Origin: Prevotella sp. UBA2456
GTDB lineage: Bacteria > Bacteroidota > Bacteroidia > Bacteroidales > Bacteroidaceae
Assembly: GCA_002342415.1 (NCBI GenBank)
Contig: DDPY01000028.1
Coordinates: forward strand, 2,054-28,264
Direction of reading: 5' to 3'
Length of the DNA stretch: 26,211 nucleotides
Of the stretch, positions 7,114-14,631 are shown piece by piece. The translations under genes were made by a program, and so were the position numbers. Positions within the stretch are counted from its first letter, which is position 1; every line of letters starts with the position of its first letter. A model generated the notes under the pieces. It was not told the origin of the DNA and ran no database searches. It saw nothing but the letters and a program-made list of their open reading frames with translations.

Positions 7114-8281
7114 CATTCAACCTGCAGAGAGACTTAACTTAGTACAGGAATACTACTTCAGCCGCAAGCTGAAAGAGGTGGCCCAGTTGAATGCCGAAGG
7201 TAAGGACATCATCAGTTTGGCCATAGGCAGCCCCGACATGCCGCCTTCAGAACAGACTATCGAGAAACTTTGTGAGGTGGCCCATCAGCCAGGCGCTCAC
7301 GGCTATCAGCCCACACAGGGCACGCCCGAGTTGCGCGGGGCAATGGCCGGATTCTATAAGCGCTGGTATGGTGTTGACCTCGATGCCAAGACGGAGCTGC
7401 TGCCACTGATCGGTTCCAAGGAAGGCATCTTGCACGTCACGCTGGCATTCTGTAATCCGGGTGATGAGGTGCTGGTGCCCAATCCCGGCTATCCCACCTA
7501 TACCTCCCTGTCTAAACTGTTAGGCACAAAGATTGTCAACTACGACCTGCGCGAGGACAACGGCTGGCAGCCCGACTTCGACCAGCTGGAGGAAATAGTG
7601 AATAGAAAATCTGTAAATTGTAAATTACTCTGGACCAACTATCCCAACATGCCGACAGGAGGTCGTGCCCGTCGTGAGACTTACGAGCGTCTGGTGCAGT
7701 TTGCCCGTAGCCACAATATTGTGGTAGTGAACGACAATCCCTATAGCTTTATCCTCAGCGAGGAACATCTGTCGCTGTTGCAGGTGCCGGGAGCCAAGGA
7801 CTGCTGCATCGAGTTCAACTCGATGTCGAAGAGCCATAATATGCCTGGCTGGCGTGTGGGCATGTGTGCCTCTAATCCTACGTTCATCTCATGGATTCTG
7901 AAAGTGCAGTCGAATATCGAGAGCGGTACCTTCCGAGGCATCCAGCTGGCAGCCGCCGAGGCTTATAATAATAGTGATGCGTGGCACCGTGAGGCCAATA
8001 TCGAGCGCTATGCTGCCCGCAGGAAATATGCAGAGCAGATTATGGATCAGTTGGGCTGCACCTACGACAAGCAGCAGGTAGGAATGTTCCTCTGGGGACG
8101 TATTCCCGACAGCATCCAGAATGTGGAAGACCTGACGGAGCGCGTACTCCATGAGGCCCGCGTGTTTATCACCCCAGGCTTCATCTTCGGCAGCAATGGC
8201 GAGCGATACATCCGTATCTCCCTCTGTGCCAAGGAAGAGAAGATAAAAGAAGCATTAGAACGAATCAAACAAACAATATAA
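7094..8281 (+). CDS. Class I/II aminotransferase (aspartate/aromatic type)
   Basis: This 395-residue PLP enzyme probably carries out the last transamination to Phe and/or Tyr in this operon. Fold-type I motifs are present: substrate-side SLAIGSPDMPPS, GYQPTQGTPELR, NYPNMPTGG, VNDNPYS (Asp that pairs with the PLP ring nitrogen), the Schiff-base lysine K246 in SMSKSHNMPGWRVG, and IRISLC near the end. The family also includes LL-diaminopimelate and aspartate aminotransferases, so substrate is inferred from context. The ATG at 7094 lies inside the pheA coding region (20-base overlap), suggesting translational coupling. At residues ~166-178 (nt 7595-7626) an AT-rich tract of 7-base units encodes EIVNRKSVNCKLL, apparently a captured intergenic repeat. 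Confidence 0.9.
   Translation: MENKPCNIQPAERLNLVQEYYFSRKLKEVAQLNAEGKDIISLAIGSPDMPPSEQTIEKLCEVAHQPGAHGYQPTQGTPELRGAMAGFYKRWYGVDLDAKTELLPLIGSKEGILHVTLAFCNPGDEVLVPNPGYPTYTSLSKLLGTKIVNYDLREDNGWQPDFDQLEEIVNRKSVNCKLLWTNYPNMPTGGRARRETYERLVQFARSHNIVVVNDNPYSFILSEEHLSLLQVPGAKDCCIEFNSMSKSHNMPGWRVGMCASNPTFISWILKVQSNIESGTFRGIQLAAAEAYNNSDAWHREANIERYAARRKYAEQIMDQLGCTYDKQQVGMFLWGRIPDSIQNVEDLTERVLHEARVFITPGFIFGSNGERYIRISLCAKEEKIKEALERIKQTI
7595..7626. repeat. Heptamer-type repeat inside the aminotransferase gene
   Basis: Consecutive units ATAGTGA, ATAGAAA, ATCTGTAA, ATTGTAA and a partial ATTA match the style of the ATnGTAA array before ffh (14602-14622). The tract is much more AT-rich than its surroundings and stays in frame. 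It lies between the DFDQLE and NYPNMPTG blocks, at a position that is usually a short loop in this family. Confidence 0.55.
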
Positions 8282-8283
8282 TT

Positions 8284-9348
8284 ATGGAATTAGACTTACA
8301 ACCACTGAATTTACCGAGTGATAACGAACGTCCCTTCGTCATTGCAGGCCCCTGCAGTGCCGAGACAGAGGAACAAGTGATGGAAACCGCCCGACAGCTG
8401 GCCATGAAGGGCTGTCATAACTTCCGTGCCGGCGTGTGGAAACCCCGCACCAAGCCCGGTGGCTTCGAGGGAAACGGCGAGAAAGCCCTGCCCTGGATGA
8501 AGCGTGTGAAGGACGAAACCCACATGCTCATCTCTACCGAGGTGGCTACTCCCGAACATGTGGAGCTGGCTCTGAAGTATGATATGGACATTCTGTGGAT
8601 AGGTGCCCGTACCACTGCCAATCCCTTTGCCATGCAGGCGCTGGCCGATGCCCTGAAGGGTGTTGACATCCCCGTGTTTGTGAAGAATCCCGTCAATCCC
8701 GACCTCGAACTGTGGATAGGTGCTATGGAGCGCCTGAACCAGGCTGGTGTCAAGCGCTTGGGAGCCATCCACCGCGGATTCTCCAGTTTCGAGCAGAAGA
8801 TATATCGCAATGCACCGATGTGGCAGATACCCATCGAGTTGCATCGTCGTATCCCCGACCTGCCCATCATCTGCGACCCCTCGCACATTGGTGGCAAGCG
8901 CGAGCTGATAGCCCCGCTGTGTCAGCAGGCTATGGACCTGGGCTTCGACGGACTCATTGTGGAGAGTCACTGCGACCCTGACAAGGCATGGAGCGATGCC
9001 AAGCAGCAGGTGACTCCAGAGGTGCTCGACTACATCCTGTCGTTGCTGATTATCCGCGACGAGCACATCACCACCGAGAGCATCCAGCAGTTGCGTAAGC
9101 AGATAGACGAACTGGATAACCAGCTGATGGAACTGTTGGCCAAGCGTATGGATGTCTGTCGCGAGATTGGCCGTTACAAGAAGGAGCACAATATGACCGT
9201 GCTGCAGACCTCCCGCTACAACGAGATTCTCGAGAAGCGCGGCGTGCAGGGCTCGCTCACGGGTATGGCTCCCGAATTTGTGGCAAAGGTCTTTGAGAGT
9301 ATTCACGAGGAGTCGGTGCGCCAGCAGATTGAGATTGTAAACCAGTAG
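8284..9348 (+). CDS. Bifunctional DAHP synthase / chorismate mutase
   Basis: This 354-residue fusion enzyme starts and branches the aromatic pathway. Residues ~1-255 are a type I-beta DAHP synthase (FVIAGPCSAE, RAGVWKPRTKPGGFEG, WIGARTTANPF, FVKNPVN, IHRGFSS, CDPSHIGGKRELI, IVESHCDPD), which condenses phosphoenolpyruvate and erythrose-4-phosphate. Residues ~265-354 are an AroQ chorismate mutase (IQQLRKQIDELDNQLMELL, KRMDVCREIGRYKKEHN). In this fusion the mutase domain commonly makes the synthase sensitive to prephenate or chorismate, which may apply here. The gene follows the aminotransferase with two bases between stop and ATG, so it is in the attenuated operon. A second copy of its C-terminal part lies at 1-335. 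Confidence 0.95.
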   Translation: MELDLQPLNLPSDNERPFVIAGPCSAETEEQVMETARQLAMKGCHNFRAGVWKPRTKPGGFEGNGEKALPWMKRVKDETHMLISTEVATPEHVELALKYDMDILWIGARTTANPFAMQALADALKGVDIPVFVKNPVNPDLELWIGAMERLNQAGVKRLGAIHRGFSSFEQKIYRNAPMWQIPIELHRRIPDLPIICDPSHIGGKRELIAPLCQQAMDLGFDGLIVESHCDPDKAWSDAKQQVTPEVLDYILSLLIIRDEHITTESIQQLRKQIDELDNQLMELLAKRMDVCREIGRYKKEHNMTVLQTSRYNEILEKRGVQGSLTGMAPEFVAKVFESIHEESVRQQIEIVNQ

Positions 9349-9374
9349 AATAAATCTCCCACAAACATTCTACG

Positions 9375-9406
9375 CCCCTCCCTACAAGGGAGGGGATGGG
9401 GGAGGG
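9375..9406. repeat. C/G-rich palindromic repeat with G-quadruplex potential
   Basis: CCCCTCCCT (9375-9383) and AGGGAGGGG (9387-9395) form a perfect 9-bp stem with a 3-base loop. Two more G runs (9398-9402, 9404-9406) and TCTTTTT follow. The four G tracts on the coding strand could alternatively form a G-quadruplex nine bases before the tyrA start. It could cause partial termination or slow translation of tyrA. Confidence 0.6.
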
Positions 9407-9415
9407 TCTTTTTAT

Positions 9416-10210
9416 ATGAGAATATTAGTATTAGGAGCAGGCAAGATGGGCTCGTTCTTCATCGACCTGCTAAGCTTTGACCACGAGGTTGCCGTGTTTG
9501 AGCGCGACCCCAAGCGCATGCGCTTCACCTACAACTGCCAGCGTTTCACCACGATGGAGGAGATAGAGACCTTCGGTCCCGAACTGCTCATCAATGCTGT
9601 GACGCTGAAGTACACCATCCCTGTGTTTGAGGAGGTGATGCCCCATCTGCCCAAAGACTGCATCATCAGCGACATTGCCTCGGTGAAGACCGACTTGAAG
9701 GCCTTCTACGAGCAGAGCGGCCGGCGCTATGTGTCGACGCACCCGATGTTTGGTCCGACTTTTGCCAATCTGCATCAGCTCTCTGAGGAGAATGCCATCA
9801 TCATCACCGAGGGTGACTATATGGGACGTATTTTCTTTAAGGATCTCTACCAAAAGCTGGGATTGAACATCTATGAGTACACCTTTGAAGAGCACGACAA
9901 GACGGTGGCCTACTCGCTGTCGATACCCTTTGTCTCGACCTTTGTCTTTGCGGCCGTCATGAAGCATCAGGACGCTCCGGGTACCACTTTCAAACGCCAC
10001 ATGAAGATAGCAAAGGGCGTACTGAACGAAGACGACTACCTCTTGCAGGAAATTCTCTTCAATCCCTATACTCACGACCAAGTCAGCCAGATTCGTACGG
10101 AGTTGAAGGAACTATTGGAAATTATCGACAAAAAGGATGCGCCAGGCATGAAAGCATACCTGACAAAGATTCGCAACAACGTGAAGCGCGATATAGAAAT
10201 CAAGCGCTGA
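9416..10210 (+). CDS. tyrA: Prephenate dehydrogenase, copy 2
   Basis: This 264-residue enzyme is the last gene of the attenuated operon and makes the Tyr precursor 4-hydroxyphenylpyruvate. Features are the same as in the copy at 386: Rossmann motif ILVLGAGKMGSFF at residues 3-15, STHPMFGPTF near 108, and a C-terminal helical dimerisation domain without ACT. Long stretches around GDYMGRIFFKDLYQ and EHDKTVAYSLSIPFVSTF are identical in both copies. The ATG at 9416 follows the GC-rich hairpin repeat directly. The stop codon TGA (10208-10210) lies within a 7-bp inverted repeat (AAGCGCT / AGCGCTT, 10202-10222), which also reaches the stop of the convergent dipeptidase gene and may help separate the two transcripts. 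Confidence 0.93.
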   Translation: MRILVLGAGKMGSFFIDLLSFDHEVAVFERDPKRMRFTYNCQRFTTMEEIETFGPELLINAVTLKYTIPVFEEVMPHLPKDCIISDIASVKTDLKAFYEQSGRRYVSTHPMFGPTFANLHQLSEENAIIITEGDYMGRIFFKDLYQKLGLNIYEYTFEEHDKTVAYSLSIPFVSTFVFAAVMKHQDAPGTTFKRHMKIAKGVLNEDDYLLQEILFNPYTHDQVSQIRTELKELLEIIDKKDAPGMKAYLTKIRNNVKRDIEIKR

Positions 10211-10220
10211 GCGTGAGCGC

Positions 10221-11660
10221 TTACGACATGCGGCGTAGCAATTCTTTAAGAACACGCCAGATGTCATCCACCGTTTTGAGCTCCACTCTTTCACTGGTAG
10301 AGTGGGGCTCAACGATTTTAGGACCGATGCAGGCTATCTGTATGCCAGGATAGTGCTTAACGAAGAAACCTGCCTCCAGCACGAAGTGCATGGCCACCAT
10401 TCGTGGACGCCATCCCAGCACATCCTGAAATGTATTACTGGTCAGTTGCAGGAAATCCGATTGCTGGTCTTCCCACCAGGCAGGTGCCTGCATGATGGTC
10501 TCGCTGGTTGCTCCGCACGCCTTGAACACGTTGGCAATGTCCTGACTCAGTTGCTCCATATCGGCATCAATAAAGCTACGGGTATGGGTCGATACAAAGA
10601 TGCAGTCATCCTGTGTCTCCACGCGCCCTACATTGTTTGATGTCTCTACCGTATCCTTCATGCTCTCACTCATTTTCACTACTCCTTGCGGAATCTGCTC
10701 CAGACAACTCAACAGTGCTTCAAATGCCTCTGGATTGATGATGGTCGGTTGTGGCTCGCATTTTGTGATGGTGCAGTGTATCTGTGGATCTCCTGCGCCA
10801 TATTCCTCGCGCAGCCATTCGTTCATCATTCCTTCCTGTGTCTTCACAAACTCTGCACCTTCGCCAGAAGGAATGGTCAGTATGATGTCGGCCGAAGAGG
10901 CTATTGAGGCGTTGGCTTCACCTATTTTAATAGACGACACGTTAAAGTCATATTCGTTGTAGATAGCTGCCAGTACAGCCCATGCAGGCACGATGGCAGA
11001 GCATCTGCCTTTGTTGATGTCAACTCCGGAGTGACCGCCCAGTCCGCCCTCGAAGTGGATGTTATACCAACGGCGTTTGCCTCCAGGGGCAGGTGTCCTC
11101 TGTGCGGGTATGCGGTGGAACTGCAGTGTGGCTCCAGCAGCTCCCGTTGTGATGGTGTCGTAGTCTTCCGAGTCGAGGTTGATGACTCTCCTGCCTTTCA
11201 AGAAGTCCTTGGTCAGTTGGGCAGCACCTGACATTCCGTCTTCTTCGTTGGTGGTAGTGATGACTTCCAGCGGACCGTGTATGATATCGTCACTTTCCAG
11301 TACAGCCAGTGCCATCGACAGTCCTATGCCGTTGTCTGCGCCCAACGAGGTGCCCCGTGCCTTCATCCATCCGTTTTCTACATAAGCTTCGATGGGGTCG
11401 GTGAGTGGATTCTTCATACCTACGCAAACCATATCCATGTGGTTCAGCAGTACCACAGGTTCAGCCCCCTCGTGTCCCGAGGTAGCTGGCTTGCGGATGA
11501 CGACACAGTTTTCTGCATCGCGCTGGTATTCCAGCTTCAAGCGTTCGGCAAATTGACATAAATAGTCGGCCACACGCTCTTCATGGTGTGATGGGCGTGG
11601 TATCTGATTCAGTTCCTTGAATATCTGAAAAACACGTTCTGTAGAGTTATCTTTGTTCAT
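10221..11660 (-). CDS. pepD: Aminoacyl-histidine dipeptidase (PepD-type, M20 family)
   Basis: This 479-residue cytosolic metallopeptidase, close to the usual ~485 residues for PepD, should hydrolyse Xaa-His and related dipeptides. M20-family zinc ligands and catalytic residues are visible in order: NHMDMVC (His, Asp), GTSLGADNGIG (bridging Asp), TTTNEEDGMSGA (catalytic Glu-Glu), INLDSED (Asp) and the late EPHSTSERV (His). GGLGGHSGVDI marks the dimerisation-domain region. The ATG at 11660 (MNKDNSTERVF) is the best start, with another ATG two codons upstream at 11666; a longer frame reaching 11789 runs through the promoter region and the neighbouring gene. It is convergent with tyrA and divergent from the HD-domain gene. 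Confidence 0.92.
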   Translation of the reverse strand: MNKDNSTERVFQIFKELNQIPRPSHHEERVADYLCQFAERLKLEYQRDAENCVVIRKPATSGHEGAEPVVLLNHMDMVCVGMKNPLTDPIEAYVENGWMKARGTSLGADNGIGLSMALAVLESDDIIHGPLEVITTTNEEDGMSGAAQLTKDFLKGRRVINLDSEDYDTITTGAAGATLQFHRIPAQRTPAPGGKRRWYNIHFEGGLGGHSGVDINKGRCSAIVPAWAVLAAIYNEYDFNVSSIKIGEANASIASSADIILTIPSGEGAEFVKTQEGMMNEWLREEYGAGDPQIHCTITKCEPQPTIINPEAFEALLSCLEQIPQGVVKMSESMKDTVETSNNVGRVETQDDCIFVSTHTRSFIDADMEQLSQDIANVFKACGATSETIMQAPAWWEDQQSDFLQLTSNTFQDVLGWRPRMVAMHFVLEAGFFVKHYPGIQIACIGPKIVEPHSTSERVELKTVDDIWRVLKELLRRMS

Positions 11661-11678
11661 TATCATGAGATTTTTCTG

Positions 11679-11686
11679 CAAAGATA
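11679..11686 (-). promoter_or_regulatory. -7 promoter element for pepD
   Basis: On the minus strand this reads TATCTTTG, an exact TAnnTTTG match 18 bases before the ATG at 11660, implying a short untranslated leader. Confidence 0.55.
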
Positions 11687-11708
11687 CGAAAAAAAAAAGA
11701 TTATTTAT

Positions 11709-11716
11709 TAACTTTG
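11709..11716 (+). promoter_or_regulatory. -7 promoter element for the HD-domain gene
   Basis: TAACTTTG matches TAnnTTTG and lies 23 bases before the ATG at 11740. It is divergent from the pepD element with only 22 bases between them, so the two promoters overlap. No clear -33 element is seen. Confidence 0.55.
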
Positions 11717-11739
11717 CAGTCAAAATATAAAAAAAGAGA

Positions 11740-12402
11740 ATGACAAGAGAATCTTTTGAGACCTGCATGCAGAAGTATGCTCCCTCCATAGAAGTTATTG
11801 GCCAGTCGGCCCACGACCTGCATCAGAGCGTGAACCAGACCTATGGTGACAACCTGCCTTATGGCTATCATCTGGACATGGTGGTGAACAATATTCGCGA
11901 CTTCGGTCACTTAGTGTGTGTACAGGAAGCCGATGTGCTGCCTTTGTTCTTCGGAGGCTATTATCACGACAGCATTGAGGATGCCCGGCTCACATATAAC
12001 GATGTGATGAAGACGGCGCGTCACCTCTTGACCGTCGAGCAGGCTCTGATGGCTACAGAGATTGTATATGCGCTGACCAATGACAAGGGTCGGACACGTG
12101 CCGAGCGGGCAGGGGAGAAGTATTATAAAGGTATTCGTGAGACTCCCTACGCGCCTTTCGTCAAGCTTTGCGACCGTCTGGCTAATATTACTTACTCTTG
12201 TTCGGGAGTGGATGGCGACAACCTGCGCATGAAAGAAGTCTACAAAGCAGAAATGCCCCATTTCCTCACGTCTATCAATCCGCATAGTGATGACCCTCGT
12301 TTTCAGGTGCCTCAGGAGGCGGTGCTGAAGTTGGCGGAATGCTTGATTGACGATATGGAGCGTGAAGAGCGCGACTGCCGCGATTGGTGGAACCATTATT
12401 AG
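11740..12402 (+). CDS. Stand-alone HD-domain hydrolase (SpoT/MESH1-like)
   Basis: This 220-residue protein has a metal-dependent HD phosphohydrolase domain across most of its length: YGYH (H44), HDSIED (H76, D77, E80, D81) and KLCDRLANI (D145, R146, N149). The HDxxED pattern and KLxDRLxN motif are those of the ppGpp hydrolase half of SpoT and the single-domain MESH1 enzymes. No synthetase, TGS or ACT domain is present. It might degrade an alarmone or another nucleotide; this is inferred from motifs only. It has its own promoter element and ends at a heptamer repeat array that precedes the TerB-DnaJ gene. Confidence 0.75.
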   Translation: MTRESFETCMQKYAPSIEVIGQSAHDLHQSVNQTYGDNLPYGYHLDMVVNNIRDFGHLVCVQEADVLPLFFGGYYHDSIEDARLTYNDVMKTARHLLTVEQALMATEIVYALTNDKGRTRAERAGEKYYKGIRETPYAPFVKLCDRLANITYSCSGVDGDNLRMKEVYKAEMPHFLTSINPHSDDPRFQVPQEAVLKLAECLIDDMEREERDCRDWWNHY

Positions 12403-12481
12403 TTGAGAGTTGACAGTTGACAGTTGAGAGTTGACAGTTGACAGTTGACAGTTGAGAGTTGACAGTTGAGAGTTGACAGTT
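12401..12481. repeat. Array of eleven AGTTGA(C/G) heptamers
   Basis: Eleven uninterrupted 7-base units, each AGTTGAC or AGTTGAG, run from the HD-gene stop codon (12400-12402) to 12477. A partial AGTT ends directly at the next ATG (12482). Such a perfect array could change length by replication slippage and so alter the distance between genes. Confidence 0.9.
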
Positions 12482-13300
12482 ATGGGATTAGGTAAGTGGA
12501 TAGGTGGTTTTCTGGGTTTTATGAGTGCCGGCCCGTTAGGGGCATTGGCAGGTATCGTGCTGGGTGGAGTCTTCGACTCTATGCTTGATGCGGTGAATAC
12601 CCCTGAGACGCAGGGAATCTTTGACGGACAGAGTGGTTTTGAATCGCAAAGCTATGGCGGACAGTCGTATAGCCAGCAACGCTCCTATCAGGGACAGCGC
12701 AATAGTTTTCTCTTCTCGATACTTGTCTTGGCTTCGTATGTCATCAAGGCTGATGGCAAGGTGATGCACTCCGAGATGGAGCTGGTGCGCAATGTGCTGC
12801 GCCAGAACTTCGGTGATGTGGCCCGACAGCAGGGCGATGAGATTCTGAGGAAACTCTTCGAGGAACAAAAGCGAGTCGGAGCATATCAGTTTCAGCAGAC
12901 CGTGATGCAGTGTTGTCAGCAGATAGCCAGCAACATGGATTATTCGCAGCGACTGCAACTGCTCAACTTCCTCGTCATGATAGCGCAGGCCGACGGACGT
13001 GTCGACACTGTTGAGGTGACGGCGATGAAAGAGTGTGCCCAATGGATGCAGATGTCGGTCGATGAAGTGGACTCGATGTTAGGTTTGGGCAAGGACGATC
13101 TGGAGTCGGCTTATAAAGTATTAGGTGTCAGTCCTAATGCTACCGATGACGAATTGAAGAAAGCCTATCGCCGTCTTGCTCTTGAGCATCATCCTGACAA
13201 GGTGGCTGCCCTGGGCGACGACATCCGCAAGGCTGCTGAGAAGAAATTCCAGGAAATCAATGCCGCCAAGGAGAAAATATGGAAAGCCCGCGGACTTTAG
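12482..13300 (+). CDS. TerB-domain J-protein (DjlA-like)
   Basis: This 272-residue co-chaperone has three parts. A Gly-rich hydrophobic N-terminus (residues ~5-30) could anchor it in the membrane. A TerB-like helical domain spans about 75-195 (ILVLASYVIKADGKVMHSE and IAQADGRVDTVE, the two acidic DGxV signatures). A C-terminal J domain (about 205-272, YKVLGVSPNATDDELKKAYR) has the HPD motif in EHHPDKV that stimulates DnaK ATPase. The order matches E. coli DjlA. The ATG at 12482 is preferred to an upstream TTG at 12473, which lies in the heptamer array. There is no recognisable ribosome binding site because the array fills the spacer, so translation may depend on coupling or on A/T context. Confidence 0.9.
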   Translation: MGLGKWIGGFLGFMSAGPLGALAGIVLGGVFDSMLDAVNTPETQGIFDGQSGFESQSYGGQSYSQQRSYQGQRNSFLFSILVLASYVIKADGKVMHSEMELVRNVLRQNFGDVARQQGDEILRKLFEEQKRVGAYQFQQTVMQCCQQIASNMDYSQRLQLLNFLVMIAQADGRVDTVEVTAMKECAQWMQMSVDEVDSMLGLGKDDLESAYKVLGVSPNATDDELKKAYRRLALEHHPDKVAALGDDIRKAAEKKFQEINAAKEKIWKARGL

Positions 13301-13302
13301 GG

Positions 13303-13341
13303 AGTTGACAGTTGAGAGTTGAGAGTTGAAAGTTGAGAGTT
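13303..13341. repeat. Five-unit AGTTGAn heptamer array
   Basis: AGTTGAC, AGTTGAG, AGTTGAG, AGTTGAA, AGTTGAG and a partial AGTT begin two bases after the TerB-DnaJ stop. This is the same family as the array at 12401. It runs into the beginning of the QueH fusion frame and includes its most upstream possible start (TTG 13333). Confidence 0.85.
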
Positions 13342-14463
13342 CCTGCCATACAGATTCCGGATCGATGTCATGAGGTGCTGCTGCATGCCTGTTGCGCCCC
13401 TTGTTCGTCAGCCATTGTTGAATGGCTGTTGCAGCACGACGTGCGCCCCACTATCTTTTATTATAATCCCAACATCTGGCCCCGCGAAGAGTACAACATC
13501 CGCAAGGAAGAGAGCAAGCGTCATGCCGAGTCGTTGGGTATTCAATGGATAGACGGCGACTACAATCATGAGGGTTGGCGTGCAGGTGTCTGCGGACTGG
13601 AGGGAGAACCGGAAAGAGGCAGACGCTGTGAGCAGTGCTTCACATTGCGGCTTGTTGAGACGGCAAAGAAGGCACAGGAACTGGGAATCGCCTTTTTTGC
13701 TACTACGCTTGCTTCCAGTCGTTGGAAAAGTCTGGAGCAGATAGAGCGTGCCGGGCACAAGGCCGAAGAGGTTGTCAATGGAGTAGGGGATGCAGCCTCC
13801 TTGGTTCCCACTGTTACATTTTGGGCTCAGAACTGGCGCAAGGGGGGCTTGCAAGAGCGTCGTAACCAACTCTTGCACGAGTATCATTTTTATAATCAGC
13901 AGTACTGCGGCTGTGAGTTCTCAGCCCGTCAGGCCAGCGCCTTGACCAAGCCCCTGCTGCGCCAGCAGATGCGCCAGGCCAAGCAGCAGCATGCCGCCCT
14001 GTTGGCTGCGATGTCGGCCGACATCTGTCAGCAGCTTGCCTCGCGCTTGAGCGATGCCCATGTCATTATGTGTTACTGGCCATTGCCTGACGAGGTCGAC
14101 ATCCGTCCGCTGATAGCCCAACTGGTGGCTGCAGGCAAGCACGTGGTGCTGCCCCGCGTGACAGGCAGTGAGACAATGGAGCTGCGTTGCTATACATCGG
14201 CTGACGACCTTCAGGAAGGAGCTTTCCATATTCAAGAACCTACAGGAGCCCTTTTCGTCCAAGATGCCGTTATCGATATTGCGCTGATTCCCGGTATGGC
14301 TTTCGATGCCGCTGGTCACCGGTTAGGGCGTGGCCGTGGCTACTATGACCGTTTCTTGGCGCAACATCCCGTGCGCCGCACCATAGGTGTTGCCTTCCCC
14401 TTCCAGCATGTCCCCCAGGTGCCTTGCGATTCCCACGACATCCTCATGGACGAAGTGGTGTGA
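13333..14463 (+). CDS. queH: QueH epoxyqueuosine reductase fused to 5-formyl-THF cyclo-ligase
   Basis: This is a two-domain protein of up to 376 residues. The N-terminal ~200 residues match QueH (DUF208), which reduces epoxyqueuosine in tRNA to queuosine: LLHACCAPCS (paired Cys), FYYNPNIWPREEY, CEQCF, TTLASSRWKS and the late YCGCEFS cysteines, likely Fe-S ligands. The C-terminal ~170 residues match 5-formyltetrahydrofolate cyclo-ligase: LRQQMRQAKQQH, YWPLPDEVDI, IPGMAFDAAGHRLGRGRGYYDRFL (nucleotide-binding GRGRGYYD), and the terminal HDILMDEVV. No ATG is available in frame after the stop at 13327-13329. TTG 13333 lies in the repeat array, and GTG 13375 would start just before LLHACC, which fits the family best. 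Confidence 0.9.
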   Translation: MRVPAIQIPDRCHEVLLHACCAPCSSAIVEWLLQHDVRPTIFYYNPNIWPREEYNIRKEESKRHAESLGIQWIDGDYNHEGWRAGVCGLEGEPERGRRCEQCFTLRLVETAKKAQELGIAFFATTLASSRWKSLEQIERAGHKAEEVVNGVGDAASLVPTVTFWAQNWRKGGLQERRNQLLHEYHFYNQQYCGCEFSARQASALTKPLLRQQMRQAKQQHAALLAAMSADICQQLASRLSDAHVIMCYWPLPDEVDIRPLIAQLVAAGKHVVLPRVTGSETMELRCYTSADDLQEGAFHIQEPTGALFVQDAVIDIALIPGMAFDAAGHRLGRGRGYYDRFLAQHPVRRTIGVAFPFQHVPQVPCDSHDILMDEVV

Positions 14464-14553
14464 TTTGGCTATTGTCGTCCCAGACTTGTCGGCTCGGAAT
14501 GTAGGCGGTGCATGGGCAACATTAGGAAAAACAAAAGAAAAAAGCGTTTTCCT

Positions 14554-14584
14554 TTTGCATTTTGCTCGCTTATTCGTATCTTTG
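14554..14584 (+). promoter_or_regulatory. Promoter of ffh
   Basis: TTTG (14554-14557) and TATCTTTG (14577-14584) are spaced by 19 bases. This is the best guess for the start of the ffh-folD-TPR transcript, about 40 bases before the ATG. The preceding stretch 14464-14553 shows no gene. Confidence 0.7.
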
Positions 14585-14601
14585 CACCTTCAAAACCGTA
14601 T

Positions 14602-14622
14602 ATAGTAAATCGTAAATAGTAA
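14602..14622. repeat. Three ATnGTAA heptamers before ffh
   Basis: ATAGTAA, ATCGTAA, ATAGTAA in tandem lie in the short leader nine bases before the ffh start. They are related in style to the tract inside the aminotransferase gene (7595-7626). Confidence 0.65.
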
Positions 14623-14631
14623 ATTTCTTCG

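Noticed and set aside
8311..9306. 331-residue open frame antisense to DAHP synthase/chorismate mutase
   Set aside because: The plus strand encodes an intact, well-conserved enzyme; the antisense product has no recognisable motif.
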